Below, in pieces: positions 1 to 5,399 of a stretch of 5,399 bases of DNA. How positions within the stretch are numbered: position 1 is the stretch's first letter; the number at the start of each line of letters is the position of its first letter. Origin of the DNA: Dehalococcoidia bacterium (GTDB lineage Bacteria; Chloroflexota; Dehalococcoidia; SHYD01; SHYC01). The stretch spans positions 1 through 5,399 of the forward strand of contig JAENIT010000056.1 in the NCBI GenBank assembly GCA_016844365.1, given 5' to 3'. The notes beneath the pieces are model-generated. The model ran no database searches, was not told the origin of the DNA, and worked only from the letters and a program-made list of their open reading frames with translations. The translations under genes and the position numbers were made by a program.

Positions 1-1141
1 CCTTGGCCTTTCTGAGAAAGACGTTTGGCTTGTCGGGGAGGTACTCTTTGCCGTATTTGCTCCGGATGTATTCCCTAGCCTCTTGCACCGCGCTATCTGC
101 CACCCTGGTGGAGTCAGTGCGCATATAGGTTATGAGGCCCACGTGTCCATCACTGCCCACGGAGAGACCTTCATAGAGTTGCTGGGCTATGGCCATGGTG
201 CGCTGGGACGTGAAGCGCAGCTTCCTGTAGGCATCCTGCTGCAAGGTGCTGGTGGTAAAGGGAGCGGGAGGTCTACGGGCGCTCCTGCTCTTTCGCACCT
301 GAAGTACGCTGTAGGCGGCTCCCTTCAGAATGGACACCAACCTGTCAGCCTCCTCCTGGCTTTTTATCTCGATTTTCCCGTCGTTGCCACCTCGCTTCTT
401 CCCAGGGGAGTCCACTTTAGGACCCACCAGAGATGCCCGGAAAGGCACGGCCTGTGACGCTTCGGATGTCTTCTTAGCAGCGCCTCTGCGCCGCTGTGGA
501 GCCTCTGCGGGGGGAGCGTCTGGAAGGCTTCCGACGACGTCGGTTTTGGAAAGCTCGGCTTCGATGCTCCAGTACTCCTGGGGCACGAAGCTCTCGACCT
601 CGCGCTCACGCTCCACAATCATCCTCAGGGCAACGGACTGTACACGGCCTGCTGATAGGTGGCCTCTGATCTTCTTCCACAGAATAGGGCTTATGGAGTA
701 CCCCACCAAACGGTCCAGTACACGACGCGCCTGCTGGGCGTTTACAAGCTCCATATCTATACTCTTGGCCTGAGCGATGGCCTCTATCACGCGCTCTCGG
801 GTGATTTCATGGAAAGTCACCCGGCGCACCAGGCTTTCGTCCAGCCCCGCGGCCTTGACCACGTGCCATGATATAGCCTCTCCCTCTCGATCCGGGTCTG
901 TAGCCAGATAGATAACGGATGCCCCCTTCGCCGCCTCTTTGATCTCTTTGAGTACGGCCCTTTTCTCCTTGGGCACAACGTAGTGCGGGGAGAAGCCGTC
1001 CTCTATATCCACTCCCAGGCGGCTCTTAGGCAGGTCCCTGAGATGCCCAAGGGTCGCCTTAACGGTGTATTTACTTCCCAGAAAGCCGCCTACGGTCCTG
1101 GCTTTCGCCGGCGACTCGACGATGACCAACTCCTTAGCCAT
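1..1141 (-). CDS. topA: DNA topoisomerase I (type IA), N-terminal part; 3' end outside window
   Basis: This is the bacterial type IA topoisomerase, which relaxes negatively supercoiled DNA by transient single-strand cleavage and strand passage. The 380 residues visible are about half of the usual 700-870. The Toprim domain comes first, with VIVESPAKA at 6-14 (Glu9) and the metal-binding TDPDREGE at 81-88 (Asp82, Asp84, Glu86). The HLSAGRVQSVALR motif follows at 161-173, and the active-site motif ITYMRTDST at 337-345 holds the nucleophile Tyr339. The frame is open from the start to base 1 and all catalytic elements seen are intact. A basic, Ala/Pro-rich stretch at about residues 199-232 looks longer than usual. 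The start chosen is the ATG giving MAKELVIVES, the usual N-terminus of the family. An in-frame ATG 15 nt upstream (1156) would add MPRGV and has its own AAGGAG, so the exact start is uncertain. The gene is preceded by its own promoter and is separated from dprA by 297 bp. Confidence 0.98.
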   Translation of the reverse strand, partial: MAKELVIVESPAKARTVGGFLGSKYTVKATLGHLRDLPKSRLGVDIEDGFSPHYVVPKEKRAVLKEIKEAAKGASVIYLATDPDREGEAISWHVVKAAGLDESLVRRVTFHEITRERVIEAIAQAKSIDMELVNAQQARRVLDRLVGYSISPILWKKIRGHLSAGRVQSVALRMIVEREREVESFVPQEYWSIEAELSKTDVVGSLPDAPPAEAPQRRRGAAKKTSEASQAVPFRASLVGPKVDSPGKKRGGNDGKIEIKSQEEADRLVSILKGAAYSVLQVRKSRSARRPPAPFTTSTLQQDAYRKLRFTSQRTMAIAQQLYEGLSVGSDGHVGLITYMRTDSTRVADSAVQEAREYIRSKYGKEYLPDKPNVFLRKAK

Positions 1142-1143
1142 AA

Positions 1144-1165
1144 CTCCTCTTGGCATATGCTCCTT
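1144..1165 (-). promoter_or_regulatory. Two candidate ribosome binding sites for topA
   Basis: Two Shine-Dalgarno-like sequences precede topA on the minus strand. AAGGAG at 1165-1160 lies 3 nt before the in-frame ATG at 1156, and GAGGAG at 1149-1144 lies only 2 nt before the ATG at 1141. Both spacings are shorter than the usual 5-9 nt. The sites do not decide the start clearly: family consensus favours 1141, while the upstream site is slightly better placed for 1156. Confidence 0.5.
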
Positions 1166-1212
1166 CATGCATAGCAGACATCGCTTGCAGTTTATCCAAT
1201 GCTACAGAAACG

Positions 1213-1231
1213 GCTCTACTTTATACAGAGC
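1213..1231 (-). promoter_or_regulatory. Small hairpin in the topA leader
   Basis: On the minus strand GCTCT and AGAGC form a five-pair stem, extendable by two G-U pairs, around an ATAAA loop. It lies inside the predicted topA leader, about 40 nt after the inferred transcription start. No U-run follows, so it is not an intrinsic terminator. It could be a 5' stabilising or regulatory hairpin, or chance. Confidence 0.25.
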
Positions 1232-1276
1232 GCAAAACACAGGGTACTTCTCTTTGAATAAGATCCCTAGAACAAT

Positions 1277-1307
1277 ATACTAGCACAGCAAAAACGGAAG
1301 TTGTCAA
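1277..1307 (-). promoter_or_regulatory. Predicted sigma70-type promoter of topA
   Basis: Reading the minus strand, a perfect -35 box TTGACA (1307-1302) is followed after 19 nt by TAGTAT (1282-1277). That -10 box is preceded by TG plus one base, an extended -10 signature. The surrounding sequence is A+T-rich. Initiation would fall near 1270, giving a leader of about 110-130 nt before topA. A 19-nt spacer is longer than the optimal 17 nt, which the extended -10 could offset. The assignment rests on motif and position only. Confidence 0.7.
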
Positions 1308-1438
1308 TTATTGGCTGGTTATGCGACTAAATCAAGGCTTAGTGAGGGTTAATCGTGGTCAAAAGGGAACTAAATGTACCCAATGGTAGACGCTCTCAGG
1401 CATGCGGCCAAACGTGTCCGTCAAAGTCAGCCCGTACA

Positions 1439-2518
1439 TCAGGCTAGCACGTACTGCATGGAACCCACTTGGCGAACAGCTCCCTTCAGCTCTAGCACGG
1501 TAAGAGTGCTGCTCACAGTGGCTACAGGAAGGCCACTCTGTCGGCATAAGAGGTCAATATGGACCGGTTGTGGGGAGAGGCACCCCAGAAGCTGATTCTC
1601 CAGGTTTGAGGTTGGGACCATCTGGGTGAACTCTAACTGCCTTGTCACCGACGCCAGATTCAGCTCTTGAAGTATATCGTTGGCAACTGTCACCAGCTTG
1701 GCTCCCTCCTGGATCCATCGGTTGGTCCAGAGGCTCGCCTGAGAGAAGATGCTGCCAGGGACAGCGAATACCTCTCGTCCCTGCTCCAGGGCCCACTTGA
1801 CGGTGATGTTAGCGCCGCTACCCTCGCCGGCTTCCACTATCAGGACTCCCAGGCTAAGGCCGCTCATTATCCGGTTTCGCCGGAAGAAGTGGGACCCCTC
1901 TGGTCTTATTCCCAGGGGGTGCTCGCTTACCAGAGCGCCGTTCTGGATGATCTCTCGGGCTAGCGATGCGTTCTCACTAGGGTAAATAACATCCACCCCA
2001 GAGGCCAGTACAGCTATAGTTCTGCCTCCGGCGTCTAGGGTGGCCCTGTGGGCCGTGGTGTCTATACCCCTGGCGAGGCCGCTCACTATGGTGACGCCGG
2101 AGTGCGCCAGATCGCTGCTAAGGCGGGTAGCCGCCTCTTTGCCGTATGGGGTTGCCCGTCTAGTGCCCACCACTGCCAAAGCAGTCCTGTCCTGGGTGGT
2201 AAGGGACCCTCTTACGTATAAGACCGGGGGAACGTCGTCTATCTCCTTGAGAAGGGATGGATAGGCGTCATCGCGCCAGGTTAACACCTGCACGCCGTAG
2301 CGTTCCAGCCGTTCCATCTCCTCGTCCAGGGAGATCTTGGGCCGGCGGTTTAGGATGGAGGCGACAGCCCGTCGGTCCAACCCCGCCCTGGTCAGCTCAG
2401 AGCCATCTGCATCCCAGGCGGCGCTCAGATCACCGAAGTGCCTCTCCAAGAGAGCTAAGCGCACCCGACCTATGCCTGGAACGCAACTGAAACCCACCCA
2501 GTATTTGAGGTCGCTCAA
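1439..2518 (-). CDS. dprA: DNA-processing protein DprA (Smf)
   Basis: DprA binds single-stranded DNA, protects it and loads RecA. It is essential for natural transformation where that occurs, and is also widespread in bacteria not known to be competent. The 359-residue protein is full length for the family. An N-terminal helix-hairpin-helix/SAM-like region (about 10-56, with VPGIGRVRLALLERHFG) precedes the Rossmann-like DprA core (about 80-290). The core carries VVGTRRATPYG (116-126), SGLARGIDTTAH (146-157), FFRRNRIMSG (211-220) and EQGREVFAVPGSI (245-257). A C-terminal winged-helix-like domain (about 303-355) closes the protein. The core motif usually written FPxRNRI here has Phe in place of Pro. 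The start is TTG at 2518, overlapping the upstream stop as TTGA, with GGGAG 8 nt before it. This points to translational coupling with the unknown gene upstream. Confidence 0.98.
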   Translation of the reverse strand: MSDLKYWVGFSCVPGIGRVRLALLERHFGDLSAAWDADGSELTRAGLDRRAVASILNRRPKISLDEEMERLERYGVQVLTWRDDAYPSLLKEIDDVPPVLYVRGSLTTQDRTALAVVGTRRATPYGKEAATRLSSDLAHSGVTIVSGLARGIDTTAHRATLDAGGRTIAVLASGVDVIYPSENASLAREIIQNGALVSEHPLGIRPEGSHFFRRNRIMSGLSLGVLIVEAGEGSGANITVKWALEQGREVFAVPGSIFSQASLWTNRWIQEGAKLVTVANDILQELNLASVTRQLEFTQMVPTSNLENQLLGCLSPQPVHIDLLCRQSGLPVATVSSTLTVLELKGAVRQVGSMQYVLA

Positions 2519-2979
2519 GCCTGCCTCTCCCAGATAGTGTGGTAGCCATCTCCCTTGATGGCCGCCACTAGCTCATTCTCCTCGGCCCTACGTAGCTGAT
2601 GCAGGAGATCAAGGCAATCCTTCCCTACCTCGGAGTACCCCTCTCGAGACAGTCGCTGGACGAGCCAGTCCACTATCCCGGCGTCGTCCAGGCTTGATAC
2701 TTTACGGGGCCATCGGAAGGACATTATGTGGTCCGGCATAGGGAGATGCGGTCGCAGCTGTTTCAGCTCCCTGAAGCGCTGCTCTGTGGAAGGGGCCCTG
2801 TCCACGAGGGTCACCATGGGGGCCACTTCAACCCCGCGTCCATCTCCTAGAGAGGTGTACCTGAAGTCCAGAAGCAGCCGTTTTTGTACCGTGGTGAACC
2901 GTATCAGCAACACATCTGAGGTGTCGATGAGCTTCTTAACCTCCGACATATCTACTGGGAAGCTTGAGTCTAACATCAT
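2515..2979 (-). CDS. Conserved-looking protein of unknown function, coupled to dprA
   Basis: I do not recognise a named family. The 154-residue protein has no signal peptide or membrane segment and looks soluble. It starts with a short helix-like stretch (MSEVKKLIDTSDVLLI, 11-26) and a strand-rich part that includes RLLLDFRYTSLGDGRG (34-49) and VEVAPMVTLVD (50-60). A charged segment, STEQRFRELKQLRP (64-77), and DHIMSFRWPR (83-92) come next. The C-terminal half looks helical (DWLVQRLSREGYSEVGKDCL, 104-123; then LLHQLRRAEENELVAAI, 125-141). From memory, similar small proteins occur in Chloroflexota, but this was not searched. Two adjacent ATGs begin the frame: the second, at 2976, lies 7 nt after AAAGG and may be the real start. 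Its stop overlaps the TTG of dprA by 4 nt, so co-expression with dprA is likely. Lack of frame interruption and tight packing argue that it is a real gene. Confidence 0.85.
   Translation of the reverse strand: MMLDSSFPVDMSEVKKLIDTSDVLLIRFTTVQKRLLLDFRYTSLGDGRGVEVAPMVTLVDRAPSTEQRFRELKQLRPHLPMPDHIMSFRWPRKVSSLDDAGIVDWLVQRLSREGYSEVGKDCLDLLHQLRRAEENELVAAIKGDGYHTIWERQA
2527..2531 (-). promoter_or_regulatory. Ribosome binding site supporting the dprA TTG start
   Basis: GGGAG on the minus strand lies 8 nt before the TTG at 2518, inside the last codons of the upstream gene. With the TTGA stop/start overlap it supports TTG as the true dprA start. The start gives MSDLKYWVGF, which fits the expected DprA N-terminus. 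Confidence 0.65.
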
Positions 2980-2983
2980 GCCA

Positions 2984-2988
2984 CCTTT
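2984..2988 (-). promoter_or_regulatory. Ribosome binding site of the unknown gene
   Basis: AAAGG on the minus strand lies 4 nt before the ATG at 2979 and 7 nt before the ATG at 2976. The spacing favours the second ATG, which would drop one Met from the N-terminus. Confidence 0.5.
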
Positions 2989-3033
2989 CTCAAATCAGCT
3001 AAAAGCATGCCTTATGCGCTAAGTTAGCCCAAG

Positions 3034-4137
3034 TCAGATATTGAACAGGAAGGTTATTACGTCCCCGTCCTTGACCGTATAGGTTTTCCCTTCCAAACGA
3101 AGGAGGCCCCTGCGGCGGGCTTCGACCAAACCGCCGCACTCAGTCAGATCCTTCCAGCCTATAACCTCAGCCCGAATGAAACCTCTCTCTATGTCACTGT
3201 GGATTTTCCCCGCCGCTTTGGGCGCAGAAGTCCCCTCAGGGACGCTCCACGCCTTGACCTCGTCGGGTCCGACGGTGAAAAAGGAGTGGATGCCCAGGAG
3301 CGCGTATGAGGTGCGGATGAGGCGGTGCAACCCCGGCTCCGTGGGCAGTTCCCAGGCCGTCCGAAACGCCTGAGCTTCCGCTTGGTCCATCTCTCCCATC
3401 TCCATCTCTAGTACGCCGCACAGAGCCACTACCTCGCAACCTGGTCTCTCATAGCGCTCACGATACTGGGACTCAAGCTCCGTAGCCTCGGCCAGACTCT
3501 CCTCACCGATGTTAATCGCGGTGATGATGGGCTTCAGTGTAAGAAGGGAGTAATTCAGGAGCTTTTTTACCTGGTCTTCCGTGAGACCCTGCTCTCGTAA
3601 AGGGACCTCGTTCTCCAGATGGTTCTTCAATTCCTGGAGCCAGACCTCCTCAATGGCTATCGCATCACGTTCTTGGGGCTTTGCCGCCTTCAACCCGTCT
3701 CGCAAGCGATCTATCCTGCGCTCCAGGATCGCCATGTCAGAAAAGGCCATCTCCAAGTTCATAGTAGCAATGTCACGATGGGGATTCACGCTGCCTTCGA
3801 CGTGAGGAATGCTATCGTTTTGGAAGGAGCGTACCACGTGGATGATAGCGTCTACGCCACCCAGGTAACTCAAGAAAGGCCCGCCAATGCCCTCACCTTT
3901 CCCGAATCCCTTGGATGAACCTGCCACATCCACGTATTTCACCTCGGCCGGTGCGACCCGCTTGGGCGAAAAGATGCCAACTAGTTTGTCTAGCCTGGGA
4001 TCTGGCACCTTTACCATGCCCACATTGGGCTCAAGACCGCTGGGGTGATGGGCTGCGGTCTCCGCGTGTCCCACCGTTAAGGCGTTAAATATTGTAGTTT
4101 TGCCGCTCTTGGGGAGCCCAATTATACCAATTTCCAA
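3034..4137 (-). CDS. ychF: Redox/stress-associated P-loop ATPase YchF (OLA1 family)
   Basis: YchF is a universally conserved Obg-related P-loop NTPase that prefers ATP, binds ribosomes and is linked to oxidative-stress and translational control. The 367 residues match the usual length of about 363. Visible motifs are the Walker A GLPKSGKT (7-14), the G3 motif DVAG (70-73) followed by the KGFGKGEGIGGPFLS stretch (76-90), and the G4 variant NIGE (209-212). This NxxE form replaces the NKxD of true GTPases and is the basis of ATP preference. His112 aligns with the catalytically important His114 of the E. coli protein. A helical insert (about 123-205) and a C-terminal TGS-like domain (about 283-367, ending DGDVITFLFNI) complete it. 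The Walker A has SGKT where many homologues have VGKS. The start is TTG; an in-frame stop lies 24 nt upstream (4161-4159), with only a rare CTG between. The gene follows the propeller gene by 25 nt, suggesting one operon. Confidence 0.97.
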   Translation of the reverse strand: MEIGIIGLPKSGKTTIFNALTVGHAETAAHHPSGLEPNVGMVKVPDPRLDKLVGIFSPKRVAPAEVKYVDVAGSSKGFGKGEGIGGPFLSYLGGVDAIIHVVRSFQNDSIPHVEGSVNPHRDIATMNLEMAFSDMAILERRIDRLRDGLKAAKPQERDAIAIEEVWLQELKNHLENEVPLREQGLTEDQVKKLLNYSLLTLKPIITAINIGEESLAEATELESQYRERYERPGCEVVALCGVLEMEMGEMDQAEAQAFRTAWELPTEPGLHRLIRTSYALLGIHSFFTVGPDEVKAWSVPEGTSAPKAAGKIHSDIERGFIRAEVIGWKDLTECGGLVEARRRGLLRLEGKTYTVKDGDVITFLFNI

Positions 4138-4143
4138 TGGCAG

Positions 4144-4147
4144 CCCC
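4144..4147 (-). promoter_or_regulatory. Weak ribosome binding site supporting the ychF TTG start
   Basis: GGGG on the minus strand lies 6 nt before the TTG at 4137. No ATG or GTG exists between the in-frame upstream stop and this TTG, and the Walker A begins at residue 7. TTG is therefore the only reasonable start despite the weak site. Confidence 0.4.
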
Positions 4148-4162
4148 GCACTAAAAAATCAA

Positions 4163-5399
4163 CTAATGGATAGCGTACATATTGCCGTCGAAGGAGGCGA
4201 TGAATATGGCGTCAGCGCCAACAGCCGGGGATCCTTGGATTTTGCCCCCAGTTGCCAGCTCCCACAGCTTATGTCCTGTGGCCGCGTCCAGGGCGTAAAC
4301 CTTACCATCGTCGGAGCCGACATATAAAACGTTGCCGGCGACGGCTGGAGAGGAGAGCACGGGGCCGCCTGCTTTGAATTCCCATTTCATCTCCCCTGTG
4401 GGGGCGTCCCAGGCGTAAACGGACCCGTTGCTGGCTCCCACGTAGACCGTACCGTCGGCCACTGCTGGCGAGCTGAAGATAACATTGTCTTTCTTACTCT
4501 TCCCCTTGACTGTGTTCATCCATATCGTGCCTTTGGGCGGCCCTGGTGTGGGCACAAGACCCCAAAGGAATAGTTGGAGTTCGATCCACTTGCGCTGCCT
4601 CACCAGAAAGGTGTCGCGAGCCGTAGTGTCCAGAGCCCAGAACCTCCCCTGGTCTGAGCCGAAGTAGATGGTCCCGTCCGCCATACTCGGGCTAGTGGTT
4701 ATCTCGCCCCCCGTAAGAGAGTAAAGAAGCGGGGCGCCAGTATTCTTCCGAAGTACATACATCCCCCCGGACCGGCTTCCTACTGCGACTATTTCATCAT
4801 TGACTACTGGCCCGCCATCGATCCAGTTCCCGGTGTCAAAGCTCCAGCGTAGCTCGCTGGTGGTGGCGTCAAGGGCGTAGATACGTCCATCCCCTGAGCC
4901 GATGTACACCACTCCATCCACTACGGTTGCTGGCGCCATGATGGGGTTATCCGTAACAAAGGCCCATAGGAACTCGCCCGATTGGGCGTCTATCGCCAGG
5001 AGCCGCTTATCCCTCAGTCCTAGGTAAACAATACCGTTGGCCACCGCTGGTGAGGCGTCCACCGGGCCGCTCAGCGCGTACTCCCAGACGATATTACCGG
5101 TGGTAGTATCCAGGGCCACAAGTCTTCTGTCGCCGGTGGGTATATACACTCGGTTTCCATCAACGGCTGGCGTGGCGTATATGGGTTCTGTCCCGGGTTT
5201 GCCCTTGAACACCCACTTGATCTCCCCGTTGAAACGTTGAGACACTCCAGATGCGTTGCCATTGTTTAATGGGTCCCTGCGCATGGAGGCCCACTGGCCT
5301 GGGGATGTGTCAACGGAGGCGGCAGAGGCAGTAGGCGGCAAAAAGGAGACGTTAGCCTTGACCTGGCCTATGCCCATCCACGTTAAGCCCGACAAGAGA
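4163..5399 (-). CDS. PQQ-like (BamB-type) eight-bladed beta-propeller protein, 5' end outside window
   Basis: This is a repeat protein of the PQQ-binding-like/quinoprotein dehydrogenase-like propeller superfamily. Residue numbers count from the TTG at 5395. Eight repeats of about 40 residues follow the pattern SPAV.DG.VYVG..DG.VYALDA.TG...W, with repeat cores beginning near residues 73, 113, 153, 193, 233, 307, 348 and 388. The last repeat stops after its third strand (MYAIH). The N-terminal strand GEIKWVFKG (57-65) would complete it, a typical velcro closure. QWASMRRDPLNNG (34-46) resembles the W..FR.DP.NTG lead-in of exported family members. A stretch of about 30 residues (259-289) is inserted in blade 5, and blade 4 is degenerate. 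The frame stays open past the TTG to the window edge with hydrophobic codons, so the start is upstream. Residues 1-25, ending in TASAA, look like the tail of a signal peptide. No enzymatic residues are evident; a scaffold or binding role is likely, with ligand unknown. Confidence 0.9.
   Translation of the reverse strand, partial: LLSGLTWMGIGQVKANVSFLPPTASAASVDTSPGQWASMRRDPLNNGNASGVSQRFNGEIKWVFKGKPGTEPIYATPAVDGNRVYIPTGDRRLVALDTTTGNIVWEYALSGPVDASPAVANGIVYLGLRDKRLLAIDAQSGEFLWAFVTDNPIMAPATVVDGVVYIGSGDGRIYALDATTSELRWSFDTGNWIDGGPVVNDEIVAVGSRSGGMYVLRKNTGAPLLYSLTGGEITTSPSMADGTIYFGSDQGRFWALDTTARDTFLVRQRKWIELQLFLWGLVPTPGPPKGTIWMNTVKGKSKKDNVIFSSPAVADGTVYVGASNGSVYAWDAPTGEMKWEFKAGGPVLSSPAVAGNVLYVGSDDGKVYALDAATGHKLWELATGGKIQGSPAVGADAIFIASFDGNMYAIH

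Larger units (their letters stand above)
1142..1438. other. Intergenic region between dprA and topA
   Basis: This 297-bp stretch has no convincing protein-coding gene on either strand. It is more A+T-rich than its surroundings around 1255-1345. From the dprA side it holds a tail of about 130 bp without a good intrinsic terminator, then the topA promoter (1277-1307), then a leader of roughly 110-130 nt with a small hairpin (1213-1231) and tandem ribosome binding sites next to topA. No tRNA cloverleaf or known riboswitch consensus was recognised by eye. Confidence 0.75.

Noticed and set aside
83..773. Two overlapping plus-strand open frames opposite topA
   Set aside because: Both are fully antisense to conserved TopA sequence, and their composition is that of the complement of a coding strand.
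1326..1343. Inverted repeat ACTAA...TTAGT upstream of the topA -35 box as an operator
   Set aside because: The arms are only 5 bp and A+T-rich with an 8-nt gap, so it is easily expected by chance.
1361..1381. Possible intrinsic terminator after dprA (GGG...CCC followed by TTTT on the minus strand)
   Set aside because: The stem is only three G-C pairs plus two pairs after a mismatch, and the U-run is four bases. It is too weak to call a terminator.
1359..1547. Minus-strand 62-codon frame running from the end of dprA into the gap
   Set aside because: It mostly overlaps the dprA C-terminal coding sequence in another frame, and the remainder in the gap has no coding character.
1667..1963. Plus-strand open frame of 98 codons opposite dprA
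   Set aside because: It is antisense to conserved DprA core motifs and its translation has no recognisable features.
3619..3918. Plus-strand open frame of 99 codons opposite ychF
   Set aside because: It lies wholly antisense to a conserved, well-identified gene, and its product shows no domain or sensible composition. It is a shadow frame.
5393..5395. TTG at 5395 as the start of the beta-propeller gene
   Set aside because: The frame continues upstream to the window edge with no stop, and the residues after the TTG look like the end of a signal peptide rather than its beginning. The true start is most likely outside the window.
1..5399. Mobile element, CRISPR array, tRNA or rRNA anywhere in the window
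   Set aside because: No terminal inverted repeats, transposase motifs, spaced direct repeats or RNA gene consensus were seen on either strand. The only repeats noted are the protein-level propeller repeats.

Overview
The window is a compact bacterial chromosomal segment in which every recognisable gene lies on the minus strand, so transcription runs from high to low coordinates. Base composition looks moderately G+C-rich (mid-50s percent by eye, not computed), and ATA and AGG codons are used freely. The style of the DprA and YchF proteins, the frequent TTG starts and an unnamed conserved-looking protein between ychF and dprA suggest an uncultured member of the Chloroflexota, possibly Dehalococcoidia. 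That placement is an inference from remembered family resemblance, not a search result.

Layout in the direction of transcription: (1) 5399-4163, the bulk of an exported-type eight-bladed PQQ-like beta-propeller protein whose N-terminus is cut by the window edge; (2) 4137-3034, ychF, a complete Obg-related P-loop ATPase/GTPase, 25 nt downstream; (3) 2979-2515, a 154-residue protein of unknown function, 54 nt after ychF; (4) 2518-1439, dprA, which starts on a TTG overlapping the stop of the previous gene in a TTGA arrangement; (5) a roughly 300-bp non-coding gap (1142-1438) with a clear sigma70-type promoter; (6) 1141-1, topA, the N-terminal 380 residues of DNA topoisomerase I, whose C-terminal part lies outside the window.

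The first four genes are packed tightly enough to be one transcription unit (propeller protein, ychF, unknown, dprA). topA has its own promoter and a leader of roughly 110-130 nt. The contents are mostly housekeeping: DNA topology (TopA), single-strand DNA handling and RecA loading (DprA), and ribosome-associated or stress physiology (YchF). There is no sign of a mobile element, phage, CRISPR array, tRNA or rRNA. I see no convincing new defence or biosynthetic system. The points most worth a second look are the unknown protein translationally coupled to dprA, the topA promoter and leader with a possible overlapping upstream reading frame, a basic low-complexity insert in TopA, and a Trp/Pro-rich insert in the beta-propeller.
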